Assembly: GCA_937995745.1 (NCBI GenBank)
Contig: CALKIU010000081.1
Span: 1 to 14,997, forward strand
DNA: 14,997 nucleotides
Direction: 5' to 3'
Origin: an uncultured Bacillaceae bacterium
Lineage (GTDB): Bacteria; Bacillota; Bacilli; Bacillales; Cytobacillaceae
Shown here: positions 7,008 to 13,227 of the stretch, in pieces
How the letters are laid out: every line of letters begins with the position of its first letter
Position numbering within the stretch: position 1 is the first letter of the stretch
Translations under genes and position numbers: made by a program
The notes under the pieces: generated by a model
What the model saw: only the letters and a program-made list of their open reading frames with translations
Told to the model about the DNA's origin: nothing
Database searches by the model: none

Positions 7008-7105
7008 TATCACCTCCTACTTTAGTATACAATGTCCGGAACGCTTTCACATTTGAAAGAAATAGCAAACATCATCAAACAGAACTTTTTTTTGCGGAGG
7101 TGATA
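7008..7105 (-). promoter_or_regulatory. selD leader with anti-Shine-Dalgarno arm
   Basis: The selD SD region on the - strand, GGAGGTGATA (7017-7008), is perfectly complementary over 10 bases to TATCACCTCC (- strand of 7096-7105), 78 bases upstream. Pairing would bury the entire SD. The intervening leader contains a small CTTTC/GAAAG hairpin and a T-run. This could be a translational switch or coincidence. Confidence 0.45.
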
Positions 7106-7144
7106 TGTAAAAAAACAGCCGGAAAGCAGAGCTATAACGCCGTT

Positions 7145-7174
7145 TATATAGTTACCATAAATATATTATGTTAA
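7145..7174 (-). promoter_or_regulatory. Candidate sigma-A promoter of selD (long leader)
   Basis: On the - strand TTAACA (7174-7169), an 18-base spacer, then TATATA (7150-7145). The -35 matches 5 of 6, the -10 4 of 6. The start would fall near 7138, giving a leader of about 134 bases that includes the anti-SD arm. A second -10-like TATACT (7029-7024) lies closer to the gene but has no good -35. Confidence 0.35.
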
Positions 7175-7194
7175 TCTAATGGTTAAAAAAACCA

Positions 7195-7578
7195 TTATAA
7201 AACGGGGACTTTGCGGCTTTTTCCGCACTTCCACGGTTCCTTTGAAATATAAATTTCCAAAATGCCGTTTTTGAAGTAGGCGCTCACTTTTCTTTTTGTA
7301 ACCGGGAATGGGAATTCGATGACCCGTTTCTTTTTTGCGGCAGTTTCCATTGCTGCGGCGCAGATGGCAACCCTTTTATCGTCCAAATATACAGAAATGT
7401 CTTGCCGGCGATAATTGTTCAGTAACGCTTCTATAATATAATCTTCATATGTTTCAAAAATATCAATATGAAAAGTTGTTTCATCCAGCTGTTCCGTCAA
7501 CGGATCGAGGAATAGTTTTGTCAGCCATTTCTCCATTTCGAGCGATTCTTTTGAAGAATCATCATTAAAGTTTGACAT
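7195..7578 (-). CDS. cotM: Hsp20/alpha-crystallin-like protein, probable CotM-type spore coat protein
   Basis: A 127-residue small heat-shock-like protein. It shows the alpha-crystallin domain pattern: HIDIFETYEDYIIEALL (37-53) at the start, and AYFKNGILEIYISK (100-113), which corresponds to the conserved A-x-x-x-N-GVL-x-x-x-x-PK motif, at the end. Length and position next to sspP/sspO/aconitase match B. subtilis CotM, an alpha-crystallin-like outer-coat protein made in the mother cell. The C-terminus is short and basic (KCGKSRKVPVL), lacking a clear I-x-I tail but ending VPVL. I choose the ATG at 7578, about 13 bases after AAGGGGA; an ATG at 7590 is too close to that SD and one at 7608 has none. 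A CATACATTA sequence upstream fits a sigma-K -10. The gene is now separated from sspP by selA. Symbol assigned by context and family. Confidence 0.7.
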   Translation of the reverse strand: MSNFNDDSSKESLEMEKWLTKLFLDPLTEQLDETTFHIDIFETYEDYIIEALLNNYRRQDISVYLDDKRVAICAAAMETAAKKKRVIEFPFPVTKRKVSAYFKNGILEIYISKEPWKCGKSRKVPVL

Positions 7579-7633
7579 GATGATCTTCATTCCCCTTTTT
7601 GCCGCCATTGATTCGGCAGCTTTTTCATTTTCT

Positions 7634-7642
7634 TAATGTATG
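7634..7642 (-). promoter_or_regulatory. Sigma-K-type -10 element upstream of cotM-like gene
   Basis: CATACATTA on the - strand matches the sigma-K -10 consensus CATANNNTA exactly, about 55 bases before the start codon. The -35 (AC) is not at the usual distance, so only half of the promoter is supported. Confidence 0.35.
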
Positions 7643-7776
7643 GAAAATAGTTTTATGACAACGTTCTTTCGGTCGGAATGGGGTAAACGTTGGGGCATAG
7701 ACGCTTTAGTGTGATAAAGCAAAGGATTAAAAAAGGTGTCACTTTATTTTATTCAATACTGCGAAAAAGGTGCCCG

Positions 7777-7785
7777 TGTTATAAT
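7777..7785 (+). promoter_or_regulatory. Extended -10 promoter of selA
   Basis: TGTTATAAT (7777-7785) is a perfect extended -10 (TG-N-TATAAT); no good -35 is seen 16-18 bases upstream. Transcription would start near 7792, about 43 bases before the ATG. Confidence 0.5.
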
Positions 7786-7834
7786 AAAAACGAGTGTTTT
7801 TTTGACAATTTCCGTTTAAGATGGAGGATACAAC

Positions 7835-9241
7835 ATGAAAAATTTAGTCAGACATCTTCCTCCGGTCCATGAAATCCAAAAAGACCCATTTTTTGTTGAA
7901 TTGTTGAACGAATTTGGATTAACCCAGTCTCATTTGACAAATGCGGTTAAATCGGTATTGGACGAATTTCGCAGCCAAATGTTAAAAGGGGCCTGGTCAG
8001 GACCGGAACCGTGGAAAAAAGAGTTTAAGGCATTTTTATTCGAAAGCATAAGGGAAAAAGTAGGGACTACATTTCAATACACTTTAAAAAAGGTTATTAA
8101 TGCCACGGGAACGATTTTACATACAAATCTCGGGCGGGCGAGATTAAGCGAAAATGCTATTAGACACGTAATTGAAACGGCTTGTTCTTATTCCAATCTG
8201 GAATATGATTTGCACCATGGCGTGAGGGGTTCCCGCCATACCCATGTCGAAGAATTGTTAAAGGAGATCACCGGGGCGGAGGCCGCGATGGTTGTAAATA
8301 ATAATGCCGCCGCTGTTTACCTTGTGTTGAGGGAATTGGCAAGGGGAAAAGAGGTGATTGTTTCCCGGGGAGAATTAGTGGAAATAGGCGGTTCTTTCCG
8401 GATTTCGTCCATCATGGCAGAAAGCGGAGCCATCCTTGTTGAGGTAGGGACGACAAACAAGACCCATTTTTATGATTACGAACAGGCCGTTTCCGAAAAT
8501 ACCGGAATGATCATGAAAGTGCATACGAGCAATTTCAAAATTATTGGATTTACCGAGTCAGTGCCGACGGAAGAACTGGCCCGGCTGGCCGCTTCATTAA
8601 AGGATGTCGTCTTCTACGAAGACCTTGGCAGCGGTGCACTTTATGATTACGGTCAGCACGGGATAGGGAGCGAGCCTGTCGTCAGCGAGGTTTTGAAAAA
8701 AGGCGCCGATCTTGTCTCTTTCAGCGGCGACAAATTGTTGGGCGGTCCACAAGCAGGAATTATCGTCGGCAAAAAGCATTTGATTGACCGGTTGAAGAAA
8801 AACCAGCTGGCAAGGGTTGTTCGTGTCGATAAAATGACAATTGCCGCTTTGGAGGCTACGTTAATGGATTATATGAAAGGCATCGCAGGCTTGAAAAATA
8901 TTCCTGTCGCCCGTGATTTGTTAACTACCAGAGAAGAGATGGTGAAAAGGTCGAAAGCTTTTGCGGAAAAGCTCCTGTCAATGACCGATCAATATTCTGT
9001 CGATGTCCGGGACAGTATCGGCCAAGTCGGCGGTGGAACCATGCCGGATGTGGAACTTCCGAGCGCGGCGGTATTTATCAAGCACAAAGAATTGGACGGG
9101 GAAGACATTTCCGTAAAATTAAGGAGGGAGCATAAACCGCCGATTATTGTACGCATTCAGAAAGATGAGATCGTTTTGGATTTAAGATGTGTAACCCCCG
9201 AGGAAGAGGAAATCATTTTATCCGCCTTAGCCGGTTTGTGA
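7835..9241 (+). CDS. selA: L-seryl-tRNA(Sec) selenium transferase
   Basis: PLP enzyme that converts Ser-tRNA(Sec) to Sec-tRNA(Sec) using selenophosphate from SelD; bacterial SelA is a large decamer. The 468 residues match the usual length. Motifs in order: VHEIQKDP (11-18) in the N-terminal tRNA-binding region; INATGTILHTNLGRARLS (88-105); SNLEYDLHHGVRGSR (120-134); VNNNAAAVYLVL (154-165); VSRGELVEIGGSFRI (176-190); EVGTTNKTH (203-211); YEDLGSGALYD (261-271); and the PLP site SFSGDKLLGGPQAGI (295-309), with the cofactor lysine at Lys300. All are intact. The start at 7835 is preceded by GGAGGA. selA is divergent from the cotM-like gene and not in an operon with selD; selB and selC are not in the window. 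A strong terminator follows two bases after the stop. Confidence 0.97.
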   Translation: MKNLVRHLPPVHEIQKDPFFVELLNEFGLTQSHLTNAVKSVLDEFRSQMLKGAWSGPEPWKKEFKAFLFESIREKVGTTFQYTLKKVINATGTILHTNLGRARLSENAIRHVIETACSYSNLEYDLHHGVRGSRHTHVEELLKEITGAEAAMVVNNNAAAVYLVLRELARGKEVIVSRGELVEIGGSFRISSIMAESGAILVEVGTTNKTHFYDYEQAVSENTGMIMKVHTSNFKIIGFTESVPTEELARLAASLKDVVFYEDLGSGALYDYGQHGIGSEPVVSEVLKKGADLVSFSGDKLLGGPQAGIIVGKKHLIDRLKKNQLARVVRVDKMTIAALEATLMDYMKGIAGLKNIPVARDLLTTREEMVKRSKAFAEKLLSMTDQYSVDVRDSIGQVGGGTMPDVELPSAAVFIKHKELDGEDISVKLRREHKPPIIVRIQKDEIVLDLRCVTPEEEEIILSALAGL

Positions 9242-9244
9242 AAG

Positions 9245-9302
9245 AGAGACCTTTTATCAGCAGAGAAAACATTTTCGCTGATAAGAGGTCTCTTTCTCTT
9301 TG
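9245..9302 (+). terminator. Strong intrinsic terminator of selA
   Basis: AGAGACCTTTTATCAGC (9245-9261) pairs with GCTGATAAGAGGTCTCT (9277-9293) over 17 positions with one G-U pair, around a 15-base loop, followed by TTCTCTTTG. Confidence 0.88.
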
Positions 9303-9328
9303 CGCGCACGCCTGGCTAGACAAGTGAT

Positions 9329-9472
9329 TTACAATCCGTGATGGGGATTATGTTTTTGTCCGGTGTGATTGCGGTTTTTTACTTTTTTGGAGCCGCTTAA
9401 AGGCTCCGGCTGCCCGGGATTGTGGCCTTTCGGGCTGTTTTTTCGCATATCTTTGCCGTCGTTTTTATTCAT
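9329..9472 (-). CDS. sspP: Small acid-soluble spore protein P
   Basis: A 47-residue, very basic, Gly/Asn/His-rich peptide. The central stretch KGHNPGQPEPLSGSKKVKNR (16-34 region) is the hallmark of SspP, one of the minor forespore SASPs; the whole peptide is near-identical in pattern to what I recall of B. subtilis SspP. It is a forespore protein with no known enzymatic role. The start ATG at 9472 has GGGAGGG eight bases upstream; an ATG six bases further upstream in another frame stops after four codons. A sigma-G-type promoter lies immediately upstream, its -35 abutting that of the divergent 85-residue gene. In B. subtilis sspO and sspP are neighbours; here an extra + strand gene sits between them. 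Confidence 0.93.
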   Translation of the reverse strand: MNKNDGKDMRKNSPKGHNPGQPEPLSGSKKVKNRNHTGQKHNPHHGL

Positions 9473-9492
9473 AATCCATCCCTCCCGATTTG

Positions 9493-9522
9493 TAGGATGC
9501 TGCCGAAAAGTTGTTTTATTCG
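9493..9522 (-). promoter_or_regulatory. Sigma-G promoter of sspP
   Basis: On the - strand CGAATA (9522-9517), 17 bases, CATCCTA (9499-9493). GAATA and CATCCTA match the sigma-G consensus (GHATR, CATNHTA) fully. The predicted start falls at about 9486, right at the edge of the SD (9486-9480), so the leader is minimal. Confidence 0.65.
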
Positions 9523-9552
9523 GTATATTTCCGGAGATGAATGCACAATTTA
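9523..9552 (+). promoter_or_regulatory. Sigma-G-like promoter of the 85-residue gene
   Basis: GTATA (9523-9527), 18 bases, CAATTTA (9546-9552). The -35 fits GHATR fully and the -10 fits CATNHTA at 6 of 7. It begins at the base next to the sspP -35, giving back-to-back divergent promoters. Confidence 0.45.
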
Positions 9553-9582
9553 ATTTAAACTTTGTGAAAGGAGTGCAAGAAC

Positions 9583-9840
9583 GTGCCTTATCACAAAAAC
9601 AAACAACAAGCTTTTCAAGCGGCGCAGCAGGGGGTCAACGAAGCAAAAGAAGTATATGAAAATATTGACAAAGACAGTGCTGATTACGGCCGACAGTTGA
9701 AGCAATTGCAACAAGAAGTGAATGAAGCATTCCAGCAAATTGAAAATGCACTTGAAAATGCCTCGGAAAAACAGAGGAAAAGATTGGAGAAGTACAGGGA
9801 AGAGTTGCATTTGATCGCCGAGGATACAAATCTTTTTTAA
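9583..9840 (+). CDS. Small helical, coiled-coil-forming protein (possibly YtzC/DUF2524-like)
   Basis: 85 residues, almost all predicted helix by composition: rich in Glu, Gln, Lys and Ala with heptad-like spacing (AQQGVNEAKEVYENI, then LKQLQQEVNEAFQQIENALENASEKQRKRLEKYREELHLI). No signal peptide, Cys or metal motif. The layout (two long helices joined near DKDSADYG, a C-terminal RxxLxxxRxxLxxI stretch) reminds me of YtzC/DUF2524 proteins of Bacillus, but I cannot confirm it. Start is GTG at 9583 with AAAGGAG at 9567-9573. It lies between sspP and sspO on the opposite strand and has a sigma-G-like promoter, so a forespore role is likely. A perfect 8-bp hairpin follows the stop. Confidence 0.75.
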   Translation: MPYHKNKQQAFQAAQQGVNEAKEVYENIDKDSADYGRQLKQLQQEVNEAFQQIENALENASEKQRKRLEKYREELHLIAEDTNLF

Positions 9841-9848
9841 CAGCAAAC

Positions 9849-9875
9849 AGCTCGCCGTTATGGCGAGCTATTTTA
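9849..9875 (+). terminator. Terminator of the 85-residue gene
   Basis: AGCTCGCC (9849-9856) and GGCGAGCT (9862-9869) form a perfect 8-bp stem with a five-base loop, followed by ATTTTATT. Convergent with sspO, whose 3' end is about 50 bases away. Confidence 0.8.
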
Positions 9876-9885
9876 TTGATTAATC

Positions 9886-9902
9886 AACTTTTTCAGGTTA
9901 TA
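9886..9902 (+). repeat. Direct repeat copy 1 flanking sspO
   Basis: AACTTTTTCAGGTTATA; a second copy with one change (AAG for AAC) is at 10235-10251. The 14 bases TTTTTCAGGTTATA are identical. The two copies bracket sspO and its promoter. Confidence 0.6.
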
Positions 9903-9926
9903 TTTTTTTATAGTATTTGTATAAAA

Positions 9927-10076
9927 CTATTGATTTTTCTTTCTTTTCCTATTATTTTGTTTTTGGGCTTCGGTTAAAGGCTCATTTGAAAATTCTTCAT
10001 TGTAACCGGCGCCTTTTCCTTGCGCTTTAGCAGCGTTCATGCCGGGGATGACATGATTTGCTTTCCGTTTCGCCAA
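9927..10076 (-). CDS. sspO: Small acid-soluble spore protein O
   Basis: 49 residues beginning KRKANHVIPGMNAAKAQGKGAGYNEE and ending NNRKRKKNQ, the SspO (formerly CotK) signature: basic ends around a Gly/Ala-rich centre, with LTEAQKQNN before the tail. Minor SASP of the forespore core. The start is TTG at 10076, with GGGAGGTG at 10090-10083; no in-frame ATG fits. It is divergent from aconitase, as in B. subtilis. A sigma-G promoter lies at 10099-10128, and the SD can pair with a segment upstream of that promoter. Confidence 0.93.
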   Translation of the reverse strand: MAKRKANHVIPGMNAAKAQGKGAGYNEEFSNEPLTEAQKQNNRKRKKNQ

Positions 10077-10085
10077 TTTTTTCAC

Positions 10086-10140
10086 CTCCCGCATGATTTA
10101 TTGTGGCACGGGAAAGCATCCTCATTCACGGTTGCGGGAG
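10086..10140 (-). promoter_or_regulatory. Sigma-G promoter of sspO enclosed by an SD/anti-SD inverted repeat
   Basis: On the - strand TGAATG (10128-10123), 17 bases, CACAATA (10105-10099): -35 GHATR full match, -10 6 of 7. CTCCCGCA upstream of the -35 (10140-10133) is perfectly complementary to TGCGGGAG covering the SD (10093-10086). The predicted start (about 10092) excludes the upstream arm from sigma-G transcripts. Confidence 0.6.
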
Positions 10141-10231
10141 AGAAGAGAACAGCACAATTTTTTTGAGAAATTTGAAATTATAAAAAGAATGACAAAATTT
10201 TATGGCAAAATTCTTAAGATTATTTCTTTGA

Positions 10232-10318
10232 AATAAGTTTTTCAGGTTATAAGAAAAACTTATTGAAAACAATAACTTTCTTGTTATTTACTTATGTCAA
10301 AGATTGTATTAATATAAG
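10232..10318 (+). promoter_or_regulatory. Aconitase promoter region with CcpC-type operator
   Basis: ATAA-N7-TTAT (10249-10252/10260-10263) exactly fits the CcpC dyad known at B. subtilis citB, and TTAT at 10292-10295 could be the second half-site. Taking TATAAG (10313-10318) as -10, the start is near 10325, which puts the dyad near -69 and the half-site near -31, close to the B. subtilis arrangement (-66 and -27). A larger perfect 12-bp inverted repeat, AATAAGTTTTTC / GAAAAACTTATT (10232-10243/10253-10264), overlaps the dyad. The -35 is poor, as expected of an activator- or repressor-controlled promoter. Confidence 0.55.
10235..10251 (+). repeat. Direct repeat copy 2, in the sspO-aconitase intergenic region
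   Basis: AAGTTTTTCAGGTTATA, 16 of 17 identical to 9886-9902. This copy overlaps the left arm and spacer of the 12-bp inverted repeat upstream of aconitase. Confidence 0.6.
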
Positions 10319-10326
10319 GAATGTAA

Positions 10327-10362
10327 GAAAAGTTGGGATGGGAGTAAATGCTCAAACTTTTC
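10327..10362 (+). promoter_or_regulatory. Hairpin in the aconitase mRNA leader
   Basis: GAAAAGTT (10327-10334) pairs with AACTTTTC (10355-10362); inside, GAG (10342-10344) pairs with CTC (10351-10353). It lies at the predicted 5' end of the acnA mRNA, about 50 bases before the unusually G-rich SD (AGAGGGGGGA), and may stabilise or regulate the message. Confidence 0.45.
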
Positions 10363-10413
10363 AAACAATTAGACAGAAAATAGTTTTTGTAATTTATCAG
10401 AGGGGGGATTTGC

Positions 10414-13122
10414 ATGTCAAACAAAGATGTGTTTAATGCACGCAAGTCGTTTGAAGTAAACGGCAAACGTTATCATTATTTCGATTTAAATGCTCTTGAA
10501 GAGGCAGGGATTGGCAAAGTATCCCGGCTGCCGTACTCCATAAAAATTTTGTTGGAATCAGTCCTTCGTCAATATGATGGACGGGTTATCAAAAAAGAGC
10601 ATGTAGAAAATCTGGCAAAATGGGGAACGGATGAAGTTCAGGACATAGATGTTCCATTTAAACCGTCACGCGTCATTTTGCAAGACTTTACAGGCGTTCC
10701 CGCCGTTGTCGATTTGGCGGCCATGCGGAAAGCAATGGCAGATATGGGCGGAGATCCGCAAAAAATCAATCCGGAGAAACCGGTTGACCTTGTCATTGAC
10801 CACTCCGTTCAAGTTGACAAATACGGCACGAGCGATGCCTTAATGGTAAATATGAACCTTGAATTTGAAAGAAACGCTGAGCGTTACCAATTCTTGAGCT
10901 GGGCGCAAAAAGCGTTTGATAATTACCGCGCTGTACCGCCGGCAACCGGTATCGTTCACCAAGTAAACCTTGAATACTTGGCAAGTGTTGTTCATGCTGT
11001 TGAAAATGAAAACGGAGAGTACGAAGCGTTCCCTGACACACTCGTCGGAACAGACTCTCACACAACGATGATCAACGGTCTCGGTGTGCTTGGTTGGGGT
11101 GTTGGCGGTATTGAAGCGGAAGCCGGAATGCTCGGACAACCTTCTTACTTCCCGGTACCGGAAGTAGTCGGGGTAAAATTGGTTGGAAAATTGCCTGACG
11201 GCGCAACGGCAACAGACCTTGCTTTGAAAGTAACCCAAGTCCTTCGCCAACATGGAGTAGTCGGCAAATTCGTTGAGTTCTTCGGACCCGGGGTATCAAC
11301 ATTGCCGCTTGCTGACAGAGCCACCATTGCCAACATGGCGCCTGAATACGGTGCAACTTGCGGATTCTTCCCGGTAGATGACGAATCTTTGGATTATCTC
11401 CGTTTAACGGGACGTTCCGAAGAACATGTGCAGCTCGTTGAAGCATATTGCAAAGCCAACGGCTTGTTCTTCGATCCGGAATTTGAACCGGTATACACAG
11501 ATGTAATTGAATTAAATCTTGCCGAAATTGAAGCCAACTTGTCCGGTCCTAAGCGTCCGCAAGATTTAATTCCGCTGTCACAAATGAAAAAGAAATTTGT
11601 TGAAGCCGTTACAGCTCCTGCTGGAAACCAAGGCTTCGGTCTCGATGCTTCCGAGTTTGAAAAAGAAGCAACTGTTGAATTTGCAGACGGCGAAACGGCC
11701 ACAATGAAAACGGGAGCTGTTGCCATCGCAGCGATTACAAGCTGTACGAACACTTCCAACCCATATGTGTTGGTAGGTGCGGGCCTGGTGGCGAAAAAAG
11801 CCGTCGAATTGGGACTGAAAGTTCCTAAATATGTAAAAACATCACTGGCACCTGGCTCCAAAGTCGTTACCGGCTATTTGCGCGATTCAGGATTACTCTC
11901 CTACCTGGAACAAATCGGCTTCAACGTTGTCGGTTACGGATGTACAACATGTATCGGAAACTCCGGTCCGCTGTTGCCGGAAATTGAAAAAGCCATTTCC
12001 GAAAATGACTTGCTCGTAACATCTGTTTTGTCAGGTAACAGAAACTTTGAAGGCCGGATTCATCCGCTCGTTAAAGGCAACTACCTGGCTTCACCGCCGC
12101 TTGTAGTTGTATATGCATTGGCAGGAACGGTAAATATCGATCTCTTGAACGAGCCGATCGGAAAAGATAAGGACGGCAATGACGTTTACTTCAAAGATAT
12201 TTGGCCGAGCGCTCAAGAGATTAATGAGTTCGTGAAGAAGTACGTCACACCTGACTTGTTTAGAAAAGAATATGAAAATGTGTTCAGCGACAATCCGCGC
12301 TGGAACGAAATCGAAACGAGCGATGAACCGCTGTACAATTTCGATCCGAATTCAACCTATATCCAAAACCCGCCGTTCTTTGAAAATCTGAAACCTGAGC
12401 CCGATGAAATCACACCGTTGACCGGATTGCGCGTCATCGGCAAATTCGGCGACTCTGTGACAACAGACCATATTTCACCGGCCGGAGCCATCGGCAAAGA
12501 TACACCTGCCGGAAAATATCTGATTGAAAAAGGCGTTGCCGTACGCGATTTCAACTCTTATGGTTCCCGTCGCGGCAACCACGAAGTCATGATGCGCGGA
12601 ACGTTCGCTAACATCCGCATCCGCAACCAAATTGCGCCCGGCACTGAGGGAGGATACACAACATATTGGCCGACAGGCGAAGTCATGTCAATTTATGATG
12701 CCGCCATGAAATACAAAGAAGCTGGCACGGGCCTTGTCGTAATCGCCGGAAAAGACTACGGAATGGGTTCTTCCCGCGACTGGGCGGCAAAAGGTACGAA
12801 GTTGCTCGGCATCAAAGCCGTAATGGCGGAAAGCTTCGAACGCATCCACCGTTCAAACCTTGTATTGATGGGCGTGCTTCCGTTGCAATTTAAAGAAGGA
12901 GAAAACGCCGAAGTGCTTGGTTTGACCGGAAAAGAAGTGTTCGAAATTCAAATAGACGAAAATGTGAAGCCTCGTGATTATGTAAAAGTTACCGCCACTG
13001 ACGAAAACGGCAATAAGAAAGAATTTGAAATGCTGGTCCGCTTTGATTCCGAAGTGGAAATCGACTATTACCGCCATGGCGGAATCTTGCAGATGGTACT
13101 CCGTGAAAAATTGAAAAACTAA
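10414..13122 (+). CDS. acnA: Aconitate hydratase A
   Basis: TCA-cycle [4Fe-4S] enzyme interconverting citrate and isocitrate; in Bacillus (CitB) it also binds RNA when the cluster is lost. The 902 residues match the bacterial AcnA/IRP1 class. The cluster cysteines are visible: Cys444 in ITSCTNTSNP and Cys510/Cys513 in GYGCTTCIGNSGPL. Other hallmarks are VGTDSHTTMINGLGVLGWGVGGIEAE, the linker DSVTTDHISPAGAI before the swivelling domain 4, NSYGSRRGNHEVMMRGTFAN and KDYGMGSSRDWAAKG with the active-site Arg/Ser residues. The ATG at 10414 follows AGAGGGGGGA. Codon choice is more biased than in its neighbours, fitting high expression. It is flanked by sspO (divergent) and a TlpA-like gene, as in B. 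subtilis citB. Likely control: CcpC at the promoter, possibly an iron-responsive sRNA/FbpB-type system (inference). Confidence 0.99.
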   Translation: MSNKDVFNARKSFEVNGKRYHYFDLNALEEAGIGKVSRLPYSIKILLESVLRQYDGRVIKKEHVENLAKWGTDEVQDIDVPFKPSRVILQDFTGVPAVVDLAAMRKAMADMGGDPQKINPEKPVDLVIDHSVQVDKYGTSDALMVNMNLEFERNAERYQFLSWAQKAFDNYRAVPPATGIVHQVNLEYLASVVHAVENENGEYEAFPDTLVGTDSHTTMINGLGVLGWGVGGIEAEAGMLGQPSYFPVPEVVGVKLVGKLPDGATATDLALKVTQVLRQHGVVGKFVEFFGPGVSTLPLADRATIANMAPEYGATCGFFPVDDESLDYLRLTGRSEEHVQLVEAYCKANGLFFDPEFEPVYTDVIELNLAEIEANLSGPKRPQDLIPLSQMKKKFVEAVTAPAGNQGFGLDASEFEKEATVEFADGETATMKTGAVAIAAITSCTNTSNPYVLVGAGLVAKKAVELGLKVPKYVKTSLAPGSKVVTGYLRDSGLLSYLEQIGFNVVGYGCTTCIGNSGPLLPEIEKAISENDLLVTSVLSGNRNFEGRIHPLVKGNYLASPPLVVVYALAGTVNIDLLNEPIGKDKDGNDVYFKDIWPSAQEINEFVKKYVTPDLFRKEYENVFSDNPRWNEIETSDEPLYNFDPNSTYIQNPPFFENLKPEPDEITPLTGLRVIGKFGDSVTTDHISPAGAIGKDTPAGKYLIEKGVAVRDFNSYGSRRGNHEVMMRGTFANIRIRNQIAPGTEGGYTTYWPTGEVMSIYDAAMKYKEAGTGLVVIAGKDYGMGSSRDWAAKGTKLLGIKAVMAESFERIHRSNLVLMGVLPLQFKEGENAEVLGLTGKEVFEIQIDENVKPRDYVKVTATDENGNKKEFEMLVRFDSEVEIDYYRHGGILQMVLREKLKN

Positions 13123-13135
13123 GTGATTTGTCAAT

Positions 13136-13227
13136 GACCCTCGAGGAGTTCGGCAGCAGCCATGCAGAAGCGCGAATTTGTGGCGTTTCTGCTCTGCTGT
13201 CCGAACCCTGCTGAAGGGTCTTTTTTT
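13136..13227 (+). terminator. Large multi-stem terminator downstream of aconitase
   Basis: Outer pair GACCCT/AGGGTC (13136-13141/13215-13220). Next GTTCGG+CAGCAG (13148-13159) pairs with CTGCTG (13194-13199) and CCGAAC (13201-13206) with a single bulged U. The top pair is GCAGAAGCGC/GCGTTTCTGC (13164-13173/13183-13192). Seven T residues follow (13221-13227). A compact alternative, ACCCT-GCTGA-AGGGT (13205-13219), excludes the outer pair and the base of the middle stem. The next 270 bases, to the TlpA-like gene, hold no gene I can support. Confidence 0.8.

Noticed and set aside
7030..7050. Catabolite-response (cre) site upstream of selD
   Set aside because: TGAAAGCGTTCCGG matches only the left part of TGWAANCGNTNWCA; the right half fails at three positions.
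6862..7068. A separate 68-residue - strand protein upstream of a truncated SelD, or a selD pseudogene broken by UGA
   Set aside because: The SelD frame itself continues through the UGA with a perfect active-site motif and reaches a well-placed ATG with SD; the other frame shows no family features.
7096..7110. A + strand mini-gene: GGAGGTGAT followed by ATG TAA
   Set aside because: The start codon is followed at once by a stop and no sensible frame continues; the match is better explained as the complement of the selD SD.
7177..7197. Terminator of the cotM-like gene from TAATGGTT/AACCATTA
   Set aside because: The stem is AT-rich, overlaps the stop codon and has no T run after it on the - strand.
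13136..13220. tRNA-Sec (selC) in the long structured element after aconitase
   Set aside because: Size and long arms are suggestive next to a Sec locus, but there is no GTTCGA T-loop, no UCA anticodon in place and no acceptor stem; the terminal T run makes it a terminator.
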